Positions 44,794-54,952 of a DNA stretch of 64,000 bases are shown piece after piece. Both the position numbers and the translations under genes were made by a program. Each line of letters starts with the position of its first letter. Position 1 is the first letter of the stretch. Under the pieces are notes generated by a model. That model was not told the DNA's origin. It did not search any database and worked only from the letters and a program-made list of their open reading frames with translations. Origin of the DNA: Pacificibacter maritimus (GTDB lineage: Bacteria; Pseudomonadota; Alphaproteobacteria; Rhodobacterales; Rhodobacteraceae); the NCBI RefSeq assembly GCF_003814915.1, contig NZ_RKQK01000001.1:1132031-1196030 (forward strand), read 5' to 3'.

Positions 44794-47700
44794 ATGGCTG
44801 ATACCTGCACAAAAAAATGGCAGTTCTGGGTGGATCGCGGCGGCACCTTTACAGATATCGTTGCGCGCAAGCCTGACGGCGGATTATTGACCCACAAGCT
44901 TCTGTCAGAAAATTCCGAGATTTATCCCGACGCGGCGGTCCATGGAATCAAATCACTCTTGGGTCTCGAAGGATCGCAAGATATTGAAACTGGTAAGATT
45001 TCTGCGGTGAAGATGGGAACCACCGTTGCCACAAACGCGCTTTTGGAGCGCAAAGGTGAACCCACCGTTTTGATGATCACCAAAGGCTTAAGAGACCTTT
45101 TGCGCATCGGCTATCAGAACCGCCCTGACCTGTTCGACCTCAACATTCAATTGCCTGAACTGCTGTATAAAGAGGCAATTGAAGTGAATGAACGCGTCGA
45201 TGCAGATGGGAAAATCATCACCCCTTTGGATCTCGAATCAGCACGGACAGAGTTGCAAAATGCCTATGATGCTGGTCTGCGTTCAGTCGCGATCGCGCTT
45301 ATGCATGGCTATAAATACACGGACCACGAAATAAAATTGGGCGCATTGGCACAAGACATCGGCTTTACGCAAGTTTCGCTGAGCCACAAAGCCAGCCCGC
45401 TGATCAAATTGGTCTCTCGCGGGGATACGGCCGTGGTAGATGCCTATCTTTCCCCCATTTTACGCCGCTATGTCGAACAAGTCGCCAATGCTTTGAACGC
45501 AGAAAACGGCGGCTGCGACAGCTTGATGTTCATGCAATCCAGCGGCGGTTTGACCGATGCGCGCATGTTCCAAGGCAAAGACGCCATTTTGTCAGGCCCC
45601 GCGGGTGGCGTGGTTGGGATGGTGCGCACGGCCGCCTCCCAAGGCTTTGACAAATTGATCGGCTTTGACATGGGCGGCACATCCACTGATGTCTGTCACT
45701 ATGCAGGCGAATTTGAACGCAGCTTCGAGACAGAAGTGGCGGGCGTGCGCATGCGTGCCCCGATGATGTCAATCCACACGGTCGCAGCTGGCGGCGGATC
45801 GATCCTGTCCTATAAAGATGGACGTATGCAGGTCGGCCCCGAAAGTGCTGGCGCCAACCCTGGTCCCTGCGCCTACCGCCGTGGCGGACCTTTGACTGTG
45901 ACCGATTGTAACGTGCTCTTGGGCAAATTGCAGCCCTCTGAATTCCCATCTGTCTTTGGCCCGAACGCTGACGACCCCCTTGATGCACAGGCGGTGCGGG
46001 ACAAATTTGAAGCGCTGGCCAAAGAGATCGGTGGTGGCAAATCCGTTGAAGAAATCGCAGAAGGATTCTTGCGCATCGCTGTTGAAAACATGGCGCAAGC
46101 GATCAAGAAAATCAGCGTTCAACGTGGGTATGACGTGACCAAATACACGATGAATTGCTTTGGCGGCGCGGGCGGCCAACACGCCTGTCTCGTGGCCGAT
46201 GCCTTGGGTATGGAAAGCATTTATATCCATCCCTTCGCAGGCGTTCTTTCTGCCTTTGGCATGGGGTTGGCCGATGTGCGTGCCATCCATGAATACCAAT
46301 TTGCCAAAGCTTTGACGGCCTTGGACCAAGCGCAATCAGCCGTCGACACCTTGACCCAAAAAGCGACAAAAGAAGTTACAGATCAAGGTATTGCGTCAGA
46401 TGATGTCTCCATCATTGTCAGTGCTCATATTCGCACAGACGGCGCGCATCAAACCCTTGAAGTGCCTTACGGTGACGCGGATGCGATGACCCAAGCCTTT
46501 CATGAGGCGCACCAGCAACGCTTTGGCTTTGTGCCCCAATATGACGAGCTGATCATTGATCTTTTGGTGGCCGAAGCCATCGGATCTACAGGCGAAACTG
46601 TGGTTTTGCCCGATACGATCAGTGCCGAAAACCAGCGCACTGCCAAGATGTTTAGCAAAGGCGAATGGCGTGAGGTGCCCTTGGTGAATCGCAGCAATTT
46701 GGGCTTAGGCGACAAGGTTGATGGCCCTGCGATTTTAACGGAACCGACTGGCACCAATATATTGGAAGACGGATGGCAGGCAGAATGCGCAGCAGGCGGC
46801 AATTTGATCTTGCGCCGCGTTGTGCCTTTGGCGCGCCGCGAAGCGATCGGCACATCTGTCGATCCGGTCATGCTGGAAGTGTTCAACAACCTATATATGT
46901 CCATCGCCGAACAAATGGGCGCGACCTTGGCCAACACGGCCTACTCTGTAAACATCAAAGAACGCTACGATTTTTCCTGTGCTATCTTTGATGCCAATGG
47001 CGATCTTGTAGCCAATGCGCCGCATGTGCCCGTGCACCTTGGCTCTATGTCCGATTCCGTGCGCAAAATATTAGAGCAAAACGCAGGCGATATTTGCCCC
47101 GGCGATGTGTTTATGATGAACAACCCGTTCAATGGCGGCACCCATTTGCCCGACGTGACCGTGATTACACCTGTCTTTGATGCGGCAGGCGAAAACATTA
47201 TCTACACAGTCGGATCACGTGGTCACCACGCGGATATCGGCGGCACCACACCAGGATCGGCCCCGCCCGATAGCTCACATATCGAACATGAAGGCGTGTT
47301 GATCGACAATTTCCGATTGGTAAAACAGGGTGAATTGCAACATGCTGAAACGCGTGCTCTTTTGGCGTCAGGCAAATACCCCTGCCGCAATATTGATCAA
47401 AACATGGCCGATTTGGCCGCGCAAATCGCTGCCAATGAAACTGGCGTGCAAGAGCTAACCAAGATCACCGAACAATTTGGGCTTGAAGTCGTGCATGCTT
47501 ACATGGGCCATGTTCAAGACAATGCCGAAGAAAGCGTGCGCCGCGTCTTGGATGTTTTGCATGACTGCAACTTCACCTACCCATTGGATAGCGGAGCGCA
47601 AATCCAAGTGGCCATCACGGTAGACAAAGCCAAGCGCGAGGCCATGATCGATTTCACAGGCACATCAGACCAAGACGCGCTGAATTACAACGCGCCCAAA

Positions 47701-48393
47701 TCGATCTGTAGCGCTGTCGTTCTATATGTTTTCCGCACGCTTGTTGGGTCGAATATTCCCATGAACGAAGGCTGCATGAAACCGCTTACATTGAACGTGC
47801 CCGAAGGCAGTATGATCAATCCACGCAGTCCTGCTGCGGTGATTTCAGGCAATACAGAAGTCAGCCAAGCCATCGCCGATACGCTTTACGGCGCTTTGGG
47901 CGTGATTGCAGGCAGCCAAGGCACGATGAACAATTTCGTTTACGGCAATGACACCTACCAAAACTACGAAACCATCTGTGGGGGTGCGGGTGCAGGCAAT
48001 GGGTTTGATGGCGCCAGTGCCGTGCACACCCATATGACCAACACGCGCATGACAGATCCTGAAGTCTTGGAAACGCGTTTCCCTGTGCGCGTCGATGAAT
48101 TTTCGATCCGTCAGGGCTCGGGCGGTGCGGGTCAGTGGACAGGCGGCAACGGAATTATCCGCAAATTACGCTTCCTCGAAAATATGACGGTGACGGTTTT
48201 GTCATCGCATCGCAAAATCCCGACCCAAGGGGCTGCGGGCGGCGAAACGGGTCAAGTGGGCGAAAATTCGGTGATCCGCGCCAATGGGGCCCAGCTTTCC
48301 CTTGAGGGGAATGACGCTGTGAACATGCTTGTGAATGATGTCTTTGTGCTAAAAACGCCAGGTGGTGGTGGTTACGGCCCTAAAGCCAGCTAA
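44794..48393 (+). CDS. 5-oxoprolinase / hydantoinase A+B fusion
   Basis: A 1,199-residue cytoplasmic ATP-dependent amidohydrolase. The A half (about 1-680) starts [19 protein letters not shown] with the actin-like ATP fold ([10 protein letters not shown]); the B half (about 690-1195) starts [10 protein letters not shown] and has the [10 protein letters not shown] and [16 protein letters not shown] metal motifs. Single-chain A+B proteins are typical of 5-oxoprolinases, which open 5-oxoproline to glutamate with ATP; related enzymes open hydantoins or N-methyl forms, so the substrate is not certain. ATG 44794 has GGAG 6-9 bases upstream; TTG 44782 is less likely. Confidence 0.9.
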   Translation: MADTCTKKWQFWVDRGGTFTDIVARKPDGGLLTHKLLSENSEIYPDAAVHGIKSLLGLEGSQDIETGKISAVKMGTTVATNALLERKGEPTVLMITKGLRDLLRIGYQNRPDLFDLNIQLPELLYKEAIEVNERVDADGKIITPLDLESARTELQNAYDAGLRSVAIALMHGYKYTDHEIKLGALAQDIGFTQVSLSHKASPLIKLVSRGDTAVVDAYLSPILRRYVEQVANALNAENGGCDSLMFMQSSGGLTDARMFQGKDAILSGPAGGVVGMVRTAASQGFDKLIGFDMGGTSTDVCHYAGEFERSFETEVAGVRMRAPMMSIHTVAAGGGSILSYKDGRMQVGPESAGANPGPCAYRRGGPLTVTDCNVLLGKLQPSEFPSVFGPNADDPLDAQAVRDKFEALAKEIGGGKSVEEIAEGFLRIAVENMAQAIKKISVQRGYDVTKYTMNCFGGAGGQHACLVADALGMESIYIHPFAGVLSAFGMGLADVRAIHEYQFAKALTALDQAQSAVDTLTQKATKEVTDQGIASDDVSIIVSAHIRTDGAHQTLEVPYGDADAMTQAFHEAHQQRFGFVPQYDELIIDLLVAEAIGSTGETVVLPDTISAENQRTAKMFSKGEWREVPLVNRSNLGLGDKVDGPAILTEPTGTNILEDGWQAECAAGGNLILRRVVPLARREAIGTSVDPVMLEVFNNLYMSIAEQMGATLANTAYSVNIKERYDFSCAIFDANGDLVANAPHVPVHLGSMSDSVRKILEQNAGDICPGDVFMMNNPFNGGTHLPDVTVITPVFDAAGENIIYTVGSRGHHADIGGTTPGSAPPDSSHIEHEGVLIDNFRLVKQGELQHAETRALLASGKYPCRNIDQNMADLAAQIAANETGVQELTKITEQFGLEVVHAYMGHVQDNAEESVRRVLDVLHDCNFTYPLDSGAQIQVAITVDKAKREAMIDFTGTSDQDALNYNAPKSICSAVVLYVFRTLVGSNIPMNEGCMKPLTLNVPEGSMINPRSPAAVISGNTEVSQAIADTLYGALGVIAGSQGTMNNFVYGNDTYQNYETICGGAGAGNGFDGASAVHTHMTNTRMTDPEVLETRFPVRVDEFSIRQGSGGAGQWTGGNGIIRKLRFLENMTVTVLSSHRKIPTQGAAGGETGQVGENSVIRANGAQLSLEGNDAVNMLVNDVFVLKTPGGGGYGPKAS

Positions 48394-48410
48394 AGCAGCC
48401 AAGGCAACCT

Positions 48411-48446
48411 AAAACGCCCGCGCCACATCAGGTCGCGGGCGTTTTT
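48411..48446. terminator. Bidirectional terminator between oxoprolinase and rpiR genes
   Basis: Twelve-base arms AAAACGCCCGCG and CGCGGGCGTTTT, perfect, with T runs on both strands. Confidence 0.9.
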
Positions 48447-49317
48447 ATGTGAACTTTCGAAACTGCTTGGTTTGGTCGAACATATCTTCCAAGGCCTTTA
48501 TCCTGCCTTTTGTTTCGCCCCAGGTAAGGTTTTGTACCGTCGAAATCATGGTTTCTAACAACAAAAGCGGTGTCACAGCGGAATCCCAAGCAGAGGGCAC
48601 CACAATGCGGCAACTAAAGCTGAAGTCGGCAATCTGATGGATCGGCGAACGCCACTGATCGGTGATCAAGATCACTTTAGCCCCTTTCTCATGCGCCATT
48701 TGCGCCAGTTTGAACGAATTGTTTTCATAGCGCCTCATGTCAAATATCACCAAGACATCGTCTTTTTTCATATCCAGCAAATAATGCGGCCAAGCGCTCG
48801 AGGACGATTGAATATGCGTCACCTTCGGGCGCACCACTTGCAGATGCGAAAAGAAATACTCAGCCAAAGTCTGAGTCAAACGCCCGCCCGTGATGCATAA
48901 TGAATGTTGCTTGTCCGCGATCAAAGCACAGGCTTGATCAAAGGCAACGGGATCGATGTGCGCCAAGCTTTGTCGGATATTATGGATCACCGCATCCGTA
49001 AAACTGTTGAGCACATGTTCTGTGGGCGCAGCTTCGGCCCATGTATCGTGCTTGGCAATCGGGTCTTGCACCTTGGCTTTCAGTTCTTCGCGCAATTCCG
49101 TTTGAAAATCCAAATAGCCGTTGAACCCAAGTTTTTGCACCATGCGCGCAACTGTCGGCACTGAAACTTTCGCATCCTTGGCCAAGGCACTTAAAGGGCC
49201 GAGCCCCGATGCAGGATAGTTCTCCAAAATGGAATGCGCCAGCTGACGTTCAGCCCGTGTTAGATCATCAAGATGATTTTGAATGCGGTCAGAAATGGTC
49301 AATGAATTTTGCGACAT
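48445..49317 (-). CDS. RpiR-family transcription regulator (HTH + SIS)
   Basis: A 290-residue regulator. Residues 1-75 form the HTH_6 domain (LTRAERQLAHSILENYP, VSVPTVARMVQKLGF). Residues about 115-270 form a SIS domain (SLCITGGRLTQTLAEYFF, VLVIFDMRRYENNSFKLAQMAHEKGAKVILITD). SIS domains bind phosphosugars, but RpiR-like regulators in Roseobacters often sit by amino-acid or amide catabolism genes. It is convergent to the oxoprolinase and divergent to the amidohydrolase, so it probably controls both. GAGGG lies 8 bases before ATG. Confidence 0.92.
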   Translation of the reverse strand: MSQNSLTISDRIQNHLDDLTRAERQLAHSILENYPASGLGPLSALAKDAKVSVPTVARMVQKLGFNGYLDFQTELREELKAKVQDPIAKHDTWAEAAPTEHVLNSFTDAVIHNIRQSLAHIDPVAFDQACALIADKQHSLCITGGRLTQTLAEYFFSHLQVVRPKVTHIQSSSSAWPHYLLDMKKDDVLVIFDMRRYENNSFKLAQMAHEKGAKVILITDQWRSPIHQIADFSFSCRIVVPSAWDSAVTPLLLLETMISTVQNLTWGETKGRIKALEDMFDQTKQFRKFT

Positions 49318-49333
49318 CGGCTGCGCCCTCTAA

Positions 49334-49371
49334 TTTTGATAAAATAAATAATATCGTAATTCATTTTGATA
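49334..49371. promoter_or_regulatory. Direct repeats TTTTGATA between rpiR and the amidohydrolase gene
   Basis: TTTTGATA occurs at 49334-49341 and 49364-49371, start to start exactly 30 bases (about three helix turns), in a very AT-rich block. A candidate site for the neighbouring RpiR protein. Confidence 0.35.
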
Positions 49372-49390
49372 TATTTTTATCATATTTGTG

Positions 49391-49420
49391 TTGACAGTCT
49401 GCAGTATTGGCAAGAGATTT
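49391..49420 (+). promoter_or_regulatory. Predicted promoter of the amidohydrolase-ALDH-ADH gene row
   Basis: TTGACA at 49391-49396 and an AGATTT box at 49415-49420 with an 18-base gap, 20 bases upstream of the gene start. The -10 is imperfect. Confidence 0.35.
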
Positions 49421-49440
49421 ATTCAACTGGAGACACATTC

Positions 49441-50247
49441 ATGCCAACGCATAGCACTGACCATTCCCCATTGGATTTCGTTTTGAACGCAACAGGCAGA
49501 TCGTCAATCCTATTGGTTTGCGAACATGCAACACCATATATTCCACTTACTTTCAATGGTTTGGGCCTATCTGAGCTAGATCAAAAAAGCCACGCAGCAT
49601 GGGATATCGGCGCGATAGGTCTTACAAAATATCTATCGCAACACTTGAATGCAGTCGCAATTGTAGGGGCCGTGTCGCGGCTTGTCTATGACTGCAACCG
49701 TCCGCCCTATGCGCCTGATGCTATGCCTGAGCGCAGCGAAATCATCGACATTCCAGGCAATAAAAATCTCAGCCAAGCAGATCGCGATGCGCGCATCACC
49801 ACCTACTACACCCCGTTTCACGCGGCAGTTTCTGCGCAGGTAGCGAAAACCAGATGTCCTATTATCGTCACTATTCACAGCTTTACCCCAGTGTATCACG
49901 GCCAAAAACGCGATCTGGAGATAGGCATTTTACATGATACAGACAGCCGTTTGGCCGATGCCATGCTGGAGAGCGCGACGCATTTTTACCCAGGCACTGT
50001 GCAACGCAATGCGCCCTACGGCCCAGAAGATGGCGTCACCCATACCTTACAAACCCATGCCCTGCCCGCAGGTTTGCCCAACGTGATGCTAGAAATTCGC
50101 AACGACCTGATCACAACCGACCAGCAGCAAAAAGACATGGCCCAGCTCTTGGCGCAATGGATCGCGCAATCTTGTGCAAATCTTGCACAAGCAACACGAG
50201 CGATCGATGACACGCCCCCTGCCCCCCAGCACTGCAGAACGGTATGA
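49441..50247 (+). CDS. N-formylglutamate amidohydrolase-family protein
   Basis: A 268-residue zinc hydrolase of the FGase (PF05013) type: ILLVCEHATPYIPLTF, AAWDIGAIGLTKYLS, RLVYDCNRPP and TIHSFTPVYHG. HutG-type members free formate or a similar acyl group from N-acyl amino acids; members outside hut operons, like this one, are mostly uncharacterised. ATG 49441 has GGAG 9-12 bases upstream. First gene of the plus-strand row leading to the alcohol dehydrogenase. Confidence 0.88.
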   Translation: MPTHSTDHSPLDFVLNATGRSSILLVCEHATPYIPLTFNGLGLSELDQKSHAAWDIGAIGLTKYLSQHLNAVAIVGAVSRLVYDCNRPPYAPDAMPERSEIIDIPGNKNLSQADRDARITTYYTPFHAAVSAQVAKTRCPIIVTIHSFTPVYHGQKRDLEIGILHDTDSRLADAMLESATHFYPGTVQRNAPYGPEDGVTHTLQTHALPAGLPNVMLEIRNDLITTDQQQKDMAQLLAQWIAQSCANLAQATRAIDDTPPAPQHCRTV

Positions 50248-50373
50248 GGCAACCAAGACCGCCACGCAAAGCTTCCTGCGAAATCGCTTTTTGTCGCTCA
50301 AGAAATAGGTCATCATTCGACCAAATTCACCTCAACATCGCGTTGTCATCGCCACGCTTGAAAGTACCGAAAT

Positions 50374-51924
50374 ATGCCCCCCGCTAAACCCAAATCCACT
50401 GTCGTTGTTCGCAATCTCACCCATCAAGACATTCCCAGCGTCAGATCACTGGTCGAACGCGTCTACCCCGACGAAGATACATACACGATCAGTATGATGG
50501 TCGGACAGATCAACAGGTTCCCTGAAGGTCAATTTGTGGTGCTGATTGATGGCGATATAGTGGGCTATGCCGCGACCTTTCGCATCACTGAATCCCAAGC
50601 CTTTAAACCCCATGATTGGGTGGGGATCACGGGCAACGGGCATCTATCGCGTCATGATGAAAACGGCGATTGGCTCTACGGGATGGAGGTCTGCGTTGAC
50701 CCCAACAGGCGCCGCTTGAAGATTGGCAACAGGCTGTACAATGCACGGATGCAACTGTGTCAAGAGCTTCAATTAAAAGGGATTTTATTTGGCGGGCGCA
50801 TGCCTGGCTATGATCGAAAACGCAAACTTTACCCCAATCCCGCGGACTATTTGCAAGCCGTCATCGACAATAAAATCAAGGATTCCGTGATCTCATTTCA
50901 CCGCCGTATGGGGTTCGAACCCTCTGGCGTGTTGGAAAACTATTCACCAACAGATACGCCTTCTGGCGGGCATGCGACCTTGATGGTTTGGAAAAACCAC
51001 GACTATACAGAGCCTGAAGCATCGGGGGTGATTGGCCGCGTGAACCGCGATCTTGTCCGCATCGTTTCGGTGCAAAAACAGGCGCGCACCATTACCCATG
51101 TCGATGAATTTTTCTCTGCACTCGATTATTTTGTCGGCGTGGCAGCAGATTACAAAGGCGACTTTGTGCTCTTCCCCGAATTGTTCAGCCTTGAACTTTT
51201 ATCATGCGAAGCTGAGGTCGCCCCCGATGTGGCGATTGCGCGCATGACCGAATACACGGACCGCTTTGTGCAGCATATGTCGCAACTGGCGGTGCGCTGC
51301 AATATTAACATCATTGGCGGGTCACACCCAACGAAAACGGACGACGGCGATATTCAAAACGTCGGCTATGTGTTCTTGCGGGATGGGTCTGTGCAAATGC
51401 AAGAAAAGCTGCACCCGACCCCTGATGAAAAATACTGGTGGAGCATCCAAGGTGGCGATGAAATCAATGTAATCCAAACCGATTGTGGCCCGATTGGCGT
51501 GATGATTTGCTACGATAGTGAATTCCCTGAAATCGGTCGCAGATTGGCAGATCAAGGCGCACAGATCCTCTTTGTGCCCTATTGCACAGACACGCGCCAA
51601 GGCCATTTGCGGGTGAAATATTGCTGTCAGGCCAGAGCGATTGAAAACCAGCTTTTTGTCGCGACCTCAGGCATGGTGGGCAACTTGAAAAACGTGGCCA
51701 ATATCGACATCAACTATGCGCAATCTGCGATCTACACGCCCAGCGATTTCACATTTGCCCGCGACGGCATCGCAGCAGAAGCAACAGAAAACGCCGAAAT
51801 GGTGATCGTCGCCGATGTGGACCTGTCCAACCTGCGCCACGCCCGCGCCCAAGGCGAGGTGCGCAATCTCAAAGACCGTAGGCTCGACCTGTATAACGTG
51901 AAATGGAAAGAGCCGCGTAAATAG
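50374..51924 (+). CDS. GNAT acetyltransferase-nitrilase (carbon-nitrogen hydrolase) fusion
   Basis: A 516-residue two-domain protein. The N-terminal GNAT domain (about 10-215) has VRNLTHQDIPSVRSLVERVYP and the acyl-CoA loop DPNRRRLKIGNRLYNA. The C-terminal nitrilase-type domain (about 225-505) has the full triad E269 (LFPELF), K345 (EKLHPTP) and C379 (MICYDSEFP). Such fusions are known in many bacteria but without a set reaction; the hydrolase would cleave an amide or omega-amide and the GNAT acylate an amine. Here it stands between a deacylase and an aldehyde dehydrogenase. Confidence 0.92.
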   Translation: MPPAKPKSTVVVRNLTHQDIPSVRSLVERVYPDEDTYTISMMVGQINRFPEGQFVVLIDGDIVGYAATFRITESQAFKPHDWVGITGNGHLSRHDENGDWLYGMEVCVDPNRRRLKIGNRLYNARMQLCQELQLKGILFGGRMPGYDRKRKLYPNPADYLQAVIDNKIKDSVISFHRRMGFEPSGVLENYSPTDTPSGGHATLMVWKNHDYTEPEASGVIGRVNRDLVRIVSVQKQARTITHVDEFFSALDYFVGVAADYKGDFVLFPELFSLELLSCEAEVAPDVAIARMTEYTDRFVQHMSQLAVRCNINIIGGSHPTKTDDGDIQNVGYVFLRDGSVQMQEKLHPTPDEKYWWSIQGGDEINVIQTDCGPIGVMICYDSEFPEIGRRLADQGAQILFVPYCTDTRQGHLRVKYCCQARAIENQLFVATSGMVGNLKNVANIDINYAQSAIYTPSDFTFARDGIAAEATENAEMVIVADVDLSNLRHARAQGEVRNLKDRRLDLYNVKWKEPRK

Positions 51925-51991
51925 CGCGGCCTTTCAAACGGTTCCCCAAACATCCCCAAAGCGCGGGTCAGCGCAGTTTTTCGAGGCCCCT

Positions 51992-53374
51992 ATGACACCG
52001 ACCGACTTGATTTGCACCTCTCCGATTGATGGGTCGGTCTACGCCACCCGCAAAGCCCTGAGCCGCGCGGCCGCCATAAGTGCCGTGGAGGATGCTCGCG
52101 CCGCGCAAAAAGCATGGGCCGCCCGCCCGCTGGATGAGCGCATAGCCCTTGTGCGTGCGGGCGTGGCTGCAATCGGCGCTATGAATGATGAAATCGTGCC
52201 AGAACTGGCGCATCAAATGGGGCGCCCTGTGCGCTACGGCGGGGAATTTGGCGGCTTTGAACAACGCGCCAGCCATATGGCTGATATCGCAACCGAGGCG
52301 CTTGCCCCCATCGAAGTGGAAGACAGTGCTGACTTTCGCCGTGTGATCAAACGCGTGCCGCATGGCGTTATCTTGGTCGTGGCCCCGTGGAATTACCCTT
52401 ACATGACGGCGATCAACTCTGTGGCCCCTGCATTGATTGCGGGCAATGCTGTGATGTTGAAACATGCCTCGCAAACGCTCTTGGTGGGCGAACGCTTGGC
52501 GCAGGCCTTTCACAGCGTTGGCATTCCTGAAGCCGTGTTTCAAAACGTGTTTCTCGATCACCAAACCACATCTGATTTGATTGCTGCGCGTCACTTTGAT
52601 TTTGTGAATTTCACGGGGTCTGTTGCAGGCGGCAAAGCTATGGAAGCCGCAGCCAGCGGAACCTTTACAGGTTTAGGGTTGGAACTGGGCGGCAAAGACC
52701 CCGCCTATGTGATGGAAGACGCGGATCTCGATGCAGCGGTGGAGACCTTGATGGATGGGGCGATGTTCAATTCTGGGCAATGCTGTTGCGGCATCGAACG
52801 CATCTATGTGCATGACAGCCTGTTTGACGCCTTCGTGGAAAAAGCAGTGACCATCGTCAAAAATTACAAGCTGGGCAATCCATTGGACGCAGCCACGACC
52901 CTTGGCCCGATGGCCCATGTGCGCTTTGCCGATGAGGTTCGCGCGCAGACAGCCGATGCGATTGCCAAGGGCGCTAAAGCACATATTGACCCCGCAGATT
53001 TCCCTCAAGATGGCGGCGCTTATCTGATGCCGCAAATCTTGACCAATGTGCGCCACGACATGCGCGTGATGCGCGAGGAAAGCTTTGGCCCTGTCGTGGG
53101 CATCATGCCTGTAAAATCTGATTCTGAGGCCATCCGCCTAATGAATGACAGCGATTTCGGCCTGACCGCATCCCTTTGGACCAAAGACATAGACCGCGCA
53201 GAATTTATTGCCGATCAAATCGAAACAGGCACCGTGTTTATGAACCGCGCAGATTACCTTGATCCTGCCCTCTGCTGGACAGGCTGCAAAGACACTGGGC
53301 GCGGCGGTGGATTGTCTGTCATCGGTTATCACAATCTGACCCGCCCCAAATCCTACCACCTGAAAAAGGCCTAA
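51992..53374 (+). CDS. NAD(P)-dependent aldehyde dehydrogenase
   Basis: A 460-residue enzyme. Cofactor region PWNYPYMTAINSVAPALIAGN and FTGSVAGG; general base in LELGGKDPAYV; catalytic cysteine C265 in FNSGQCCCGIE; C-terminal RADYLDPALCWTGCKDTGRG, the last part typical of gamma-aminobutyraldehyde or acetaldehyde/glyceraldehyde-like ALDHs. GAGG precedes the ATG. Five bases separate it from the alcohol dehydrogenase gene, so the pair likely oxidises an alcohol to an acid in series. Confidence 0.93.
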   Translation: MTPTDLICTSPIDGSVYATRKALSRAAAISAVEDARAAQKAWAARPLDERIALVRAGVAAIGAMNDEIVPELAHQMGRPVRYGGEFGGFEQRASHMADIATEALAPIEVEDSADFRRVIKRVPHGVILVVAPWNYPYMTAINSVAPALIAGNAVMLKHASQTLLVGERLAQAFHSVGIPEAVFQNVFLDHQTTSDLIAARHFDFVNFTGSVAGGKAMEAAASGTFTGLGLELGGKDPAYVMEDADLDAAVETLMDGAMFNSGQCCCGIERIYVHDSLFDAFVEKAVTIVKNYKLGNPLDAATTLGPMAHVRFADEVRAQTADAIAKGAKAHIDPADFPQDGGAYLMPQILTNVRHDMRVMREESFGPVVGIMPVKSDSEAIRLMNDSDFGLTASLWTKDIDRAEFIADQIETGTVFMNRADYLDPALCWTGCKDTGRGGGLSVIGYHNLTRPKSYHLKKA

Positions 53375-53378
53375 GCCC

Positions 53379-54524
53379 ATGAATATGATCGCAAATTGGT
53401 CTTACCCGACTGCAATTCGTTTTGGCGCAGGGCGCATATCGGAAATCGGTGAGGCCTGTAAAAGCGCAGGGATCACCCGCCCACTTTTGATCACAGATCG
53501 CGGGTTAGGCGCGATGCAGATCACCAAAGATACTCTGACATTGCTTGAGGCTGCGGGCCTCGGGGCGGCGCTATTTTGTGATGTCGATCCCAACCCTAAC
53601 GAAAAAAACGTCACCGCAGGCCTCGTGGCCTATAAAGACGGCGGCCATGACGGGGTGATCGCCTTTGGCGGTGGTTCAGGTTTGGATCTGGGCAAGGTGG
53701 TGGCCTTTATGGCAGGGCAAAGCCGCCCATTGTGGGATTTCGAAGACATAGGCGATTGGTGGACCCGCGCCGATGCAGATGCGATCGCGCCGATCATCGC
53801 TGTGCCCACCACCGCTGGCACAGGCTCAGAAGTGGGGCGCGCTTCAGTCATCACCAATTCAGAAACGGCGGAAAAGAAAATCATCTTTCACCCCAAGATT
53901 TTGCCCACAATCGTGATTTGCGATCCTGAATTGACCGTAGGTATGCCCAATTTCATCACGGCAGGCACGGGGCTTGATGCTTTCGCCCATTGCGTCGAAG
54001 CCTATTGTTCACCCCATTACCACCCCATGTCGCAGGGCATCGCGCTGGAAGGCATGCGTTTGGTCAAAGACCACCTGCCCCGCGCTTATAATGATGGCAC
54101 AGATTTAGAGGCCCGCGCCCATATGATGTCTGCGGCTTTGATGGGCGCCACGGGGTTTCAAAAGGGCTTGGGCGCGATCCATGCGCTGTCGCATCCCATT
54201 GGCGCGATCTATCACAGCCATCACGGCACCACCAATGCGGTCTGCATGCCTGCGGTTTTGCAATTTAACAAACCTGCGATCACTGGCGTGATTGAACAGG
54301 CCGCGCGCTATCTTGATATTTCAGGCGGCTTTGACGGGTTTTGTGCCTATGTGGCAGACCTGAATGCATCGCTGGGCATTCCCAAAACCCTGTCAGGTCT
54401 GGGCATCGAAAATCCTGACATAGACCGCATTGTGGCTGGCGCTTTGAAAGATCCAAGCACGGGCGGCAATCCGATTGAGATGACGCCCGAGAACACGCGC
54501 GCCTTATTGTTGAACATCATCTAA
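53379..54524 (+). CDS. Iron-containing (group III) alcohol dehydrogenase
   Basis: A 381-residue enzyme. The NAD-binding GGGSGLDLGKVVA loop and PTTAGTGSEVGRASVI are present; metal ligands lie in GLDAFAHCVEAYCSPHYHP, HALSHPIGAIYHSHHGT. AAGG before the ATG overlaps the end of the aldehyde dehydrogenase gene. Likely partner of that enzyme. A terminator follows, closing the operon. The alcohol substrate is unknown; the family covers 1,3-propanediol, ethanol, hydroxybutyrate and others. Confidence 0.93.
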   Translation: MNMIANWSYPTAIRFGAGRISEIGEACKSAGITRPLLITDRGLGAMQITKDTLTLLEAAGLGAALFCDVDPNPNEKNVTAGLVAYKDGGHDGVIAFGGGSGLDLGKVVAFMAGQSRPLWDFEDIGDWWTRADADAIAPIIAVPTTAGTGSEVGRASVITNSETAEKKIIFHPKILPTIVICDPELTVGMPNFITAGTGLDAFAHCVEAYCSPHYHPMSQGIALEGMRLVKDHLPRAYNDGTDLEARAHMMSAALMGATGFQKGLGAIHALSHPIGAIYHSHHGTTNAVCMPAVLQFNKPAITGVIEQAARYLDISGGFDGFCAYVADLNASLGIPKTLSGLGIENPDIDRIVAGALKDPSTGGNPIEMTPENTRALLLNII

Positions 54525-54540
54525 GGGAAAAGCAGGTCAG

Positions 54541-54576
54541 AAAAAAAGGGCGCAGGCATCAGCTTTGCGCCTTTTT
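54541..54576 (+). terminator. Intrinsic terminator after the alcohol dehydrogenase
   Basis: GGCGCA and TGCGCC arms around an 11-base loop, with A runs before and five T after. Confidence 0.8.
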
Positions 54577-54686
54577 CATGATGCTTATGCGATGACTGTC
54601 CAGCGCGTTATGACAGGGCCCGCGCAAAAGGCCAAACACAGGCAGGCCGTTAAAGCATATAAAACTGTCTGTATATGTAGGGGGAA

Positions 54687-54763
54687 TGGTACCACCTCCT
54701 GGTCTCGAACCAGGGACCTCCTGATCCACAATCAGGCGCTCTAACCAACTGAGCTAAGGCGGC
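54687..54763 (-). tRNA. tRNA-His (GTG), alphaproteobacterial form
   Basis: 77 bases with encoded CCA. Anticodon stem CCTGA/TCAGG closes TTGTGGA, so the anticodon is GTG. Acceptor GCCGCCT pairs with AGGTGGT, giving G1-U72; base 73 is A and there is no G at -1 paired to C73. T-arm CCTGG/CCAGG. Confidence 0.95.
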
Positions 54764-54952
54764 ACGCTGGGGGTGATTTACGGAAGGTGCTGGGTGAATG
54801 CAAGAGCAAGATTGTGCAATTTGGTGATTTTTTTCACCGCAACCAATCTACAGCAATCGGATGACACCTTTCGATCGCCCAACCCGCCCAAAGCCCACCC
54901 TTGCACAGCACAGGATTTGGGCCTATTTCAAAAGCTAATCCAAAGGAGCAAG

